Both the position numbers and the translations under genes were made by a program. DNA of 64,000 bases from Candidatus Poribacteria bacterium (lineage in GTDB: Bacteria; Poribacteria; WGA-4E; WGA-3G): NCBI GenBank assembly GCA_022826805.1, contig JAJDUH010000028.1, positions 21,623-85,622 of the forward strand, written 5' to 3'. This document shows, one piece after another, positions 62,780-64,000 of this stretch (positions are counted from its first letter, which is position 1; each line of letters begins with the position of its first letter). Below the pieces are notes generated by a model, which saw only the letters and a list, made by a program, of their open reading frames with translations, was not told the DNA's origin and did not search any database.

Positions 62780-63006
62780 TGATAAGTCTCTAAACTATAG
62801 TATGTCTCTCCTGCTGCGAGAGCGTCACGGATGTCCTCAAAGAGACTGTATGCATCCTCAAAGTCTGAAAATTCGGCAACGACGCGTTTAGAACCATCCT
62901 GAGCTGTTAAAACGAGTTGACCTTTACCCTGTTCTTCCCCTTTTACACTTAAATTTTGGTACTGGTAGAAATTTATGATTTCCACGTCATCCGTCACGAT
63001 GTACAT
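62776..63006 (-). CDS. small hypothetical protein
   Basis: 76 residues, acidic, with no recognised family. AAGGACA lies upstream of the ATG. It has an alpha/beta pattern (MYIVTDDVEIINFYQYQ, DGSKRVVAEFSDFEDAY) and could be a small sensor or antitoxin-like protein, but this is unsupported. Its stop overlaps the start of the methyltransferase stub. Confidence 0.6.
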   Translation of the reverse strand: MYIVTDDVEIINFYQYQNLSVKGEEQGKGQLVLTAQDGSKRVVAEFSDFEDAYSLFEDIRDALAAGETYYSLETYQ

Positions 63007-63030
63007 AATGGTTGTCCTTGTTGTACTTGA

Positions 63031-63327
63031 CTAAAGTTTTCGTTCTTCAACATCTACCTTAACTTCAAGCCACGAATCCCATCCATAACTTGTCGCTACC
63101 TCTAAAACAACATCCTTCGCCCGATGAATCCATTCATTTACGAGATTTTCATCGATATCAGCAGAATAGCTAACTACCACGCAGATGCTTTTCCCGTCAT
63201 CTCCGGTTTTAAAATAAAGACGGAACGGATGCTCAATCTGAAAACGGGCATTTAATAGGACTAAGAGCCAATCCAAACGAGTCGGTGTATATCTTTCCAA
63301 TCCTGGGGCGTTCTCTAACATTGCCAT
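63031..63327 (-). CDS. small hypothetical protein
   Basis: 98 residues from the ATG at 63327, which follows GGAGGCAAGGGAGA; an upstream ATG at 63357 has no site. Sequence includes TPTRLDWLLVLLNARFQIEHPF and SYSADIDENLVNEWIHRAK. No family recognised. It precedes the 76-residue gene by 24 bases and follows the coiled-coil gene by 14 bases. Confidence 0.6.
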   Translation of the reverse strand: MAMLENAPGLERYTPTRLDWLLVLLNARFQIEHPFRLYFKTGDDGKSICVVVSYSADIDENLVNEWIHRAKDVVLEVATSYGWDSWLEVKVDVEERKL

Positions 63328-63340
63328 TCTCCCTTGCCTC

Positions 63341-63574
63341 CTATAGAAACTTAACAATTATGGCGACAACAATCCCTGTAGCGGCTACAGCTGTTGTTAC
63401 GATCCACTGCAAGCGTTTTTCTAACCTGTCCATTCTGTCGTTAAGGTCTCTCTTGACTTCCTGAATCTGTTCATATAGACGCGATTCTGCCTTTTCGCGT
63501 TCCTCCATTTGCGTTGCAAGGCGAATAAACTCATCTGAGTTTACGGATGTATTATGATTATTTGGCTCTGACAT
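63341..63574 (-). CDS. small coiled-coil membrane protein
   Basis: 77 residues from the ATG at 63574; GGAGTGTG stands upstream. Residues ~20-55 are a heptad-rich coiled coil (EEREKAESRLYEQIQEVKRD) and the last 22 form one helix (WIVTTAVAATGIVVAIIV). The topology resembles small anchors of membrane complexes. No family recognised. It overlaps stub 2. Confidence 0.55.
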   Translation of the reverse strand: MSEPNNHNTSVNSDEFIRLATQMEEREKAESRLYEQIQEVKRDLNDRMDRLEKRLQWIVTTAVAATGIVVAIIVKFL

Positions 63575-63665
63575 CACACACTCCAATAATGCTGGTGGAC
63601 AGGACGCGTTCGCTGTCCATTTCGTGTAGGATTTGTAGGTTGTTGCCGAAGTCGGGTTCTCTCAT
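63558..63665 (-). pseudogene. DNA methyltransferase N-terminal stub 2
   Basis: 35 codons reading MREPDFGNNLQILHEMDSER and then a tail ending KTAA-type stop. The FGNNLQILHEM core parallels FGDNLAILREM of stub 1. No methylase catalytic motif follows on the minus strand. It may be a decayed gene head left by recombination. Confidence 0.5.
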
Positions 63666-63875
63666 AGTTGTGTATGTTGTCGTTAGATATAGAGTGGTAA
63701 GTGTATACTCTATTTGGTTGAACGCTTGTTCCTATTTCTTAAATAAGATGTGAAACTAAGATCTTGTTTGCAACTTGGATACCTTTGTTCCGAGAATGGG
63801 GTATAAACCGATGCTTAGAGTTCGCCGAGGTGAATCCCGTATCCATTAGATTATGCTATGATGAGGTTTAATAAA
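63666..63875. other. 210-base gap
   Basis: No gene is supported. A GGGTAATAACCC palindrome lies near 63882. Confidence 0.4.
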
Positions 63876-64000
63876 TTAAACGGGTAATAACCCGACATAT
63901 CGAAGGAGTTTTTTTGAACCGCCTCGAAACTGTTGCATGAATGTGATGACTCGCTGTTGAAGGGTTTGCCACTCCTCAGCAAGTCGATGTAGATGTAAAA
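63876..64000 (-). CDS. partial 3' end of an unidentified protein
   Basis: A minus-strand frame open to the window edge encodes about 41 residues ending LLRYVGLLPV and a stop at 63876. The visible part (RLAEEWQTLQQRVITFMQQF) is amphipathic and protein-like. The family cannot be told from this fragment. Confidence 0.35.
   Translation of the reverse strand, partial: LHLHRLAEEWQTLQQRVITFMQQFRGGSKKLLRYVGLLPV

Overview
The window looks like an accessory-rich piece of chromosome from an uncultured bacterium. The gene set includes two phytanoyl-CoA dioxygenase-type proteins, two sugar-phosphate-isomerase TIM barrels, two Uma2 nucleases, an enolase-superfamily dehydratase, an M55 peptidase, a DUF5916 barrel, a LamG fragment, and DUF4159, DUF1854 and DUF4340/GldG proteins. 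The intergenic DNA carries many small repeats. This mix resembles Candidatus Poribacteria or a neighbouring marine or sponge-associated lineage; that is inference from gene content, as no rRNA is present. Start codons are mostly ATG with good AGGAG-type sites. The only RNA gene seen is a tRNA-Asn(GTT).

Layout. 1-8 kb (+): a truncated outer-membrane DUF5916 protein, an enolase-superfamily enzyme, then an apparent operon of a small zinc-ribbon protein, an ABC exporter with a zinc-ribbon-bearing N-terminal extension, a DUF1854 protein and a membrane-anchored DUF4159 protein. 8-14.6 kb (-): CBS, CBS, KorA, KorB (2-oxoacid:ferredoxin oxidoreductase), M55 peptidase, STAS protein, with an uncharacterised conserved gene upstream. 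14.7-21.1 kb: threonine dehydratase-like enzyme (+), then (-) AroQ, DegT aminotransferase, YkgJ cysteine cluster, DUF2156 and thiamine-pyrophosphokinase-like genes, with a TnpB-only IS200/IS605 element inserted in the 3' end of the YkgJ gene.

21.4-28.1 kb (-) is a decayed defence locus: a PLD-SNF2 helicase coupled to a type IIG-like restriction/methylase gene that has an amber codon, has lost its catalytic methylase core, and carries a defective IS5-family (IS427-like) element at the break. 28.1-29.2 kb has no gene but holds a clean 132-bp MITE, other repeats and a terminator-like hairpin. 29.3-36.5 kb: two peptide-type ABC permeases (-), an XRE-metallo-beta-lactamase fusion (-), then (+) Uma2, TIM barrel, Uma2 and a secreted putative glycoside hydrolase.

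36.5-46 kb: tandem BolA-like small proteins, two small membrane proteins, tRNA-Asn, a phytanoyl-CoA dioxygenase-like gene, a LamG fragment, DnaK behind a sigma-54-like promoter, a tandem pair of PD-(D/E)XK-like proteins, an orphan HsdS fragment (all +) and a DUF2779 protein (-). 46-62.4 kb is almost entirely minus strand: malate dehydrogenase, phytanoyl-CoA dioxygenase-like, sugar isomerase, radical SAM/SPASM, MsrB, GT2/GT21 glycosyltransferase, DUF4340-GldG-GldF, HemQ/chlorite-dismutase-like, ClpX-like ATPase, MetE-core-like and LarA-like genes. The right end (62.6-64 kb) holds three small genes bracketed by two stubs that read like N-termini of adenine DNA methyltransferases.

The most unusual signals are in non-coding and decayed DNA. 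Heptameric tandem repeats abut gene ends at five sites. A hairpin leader repeat sits directly upstream of two unrelated start codons. There are several palindromic dispersed repeats and a perfect MITE. An IS has supplied a new C-terminus to a host gene. No single intact new defence system is visible.
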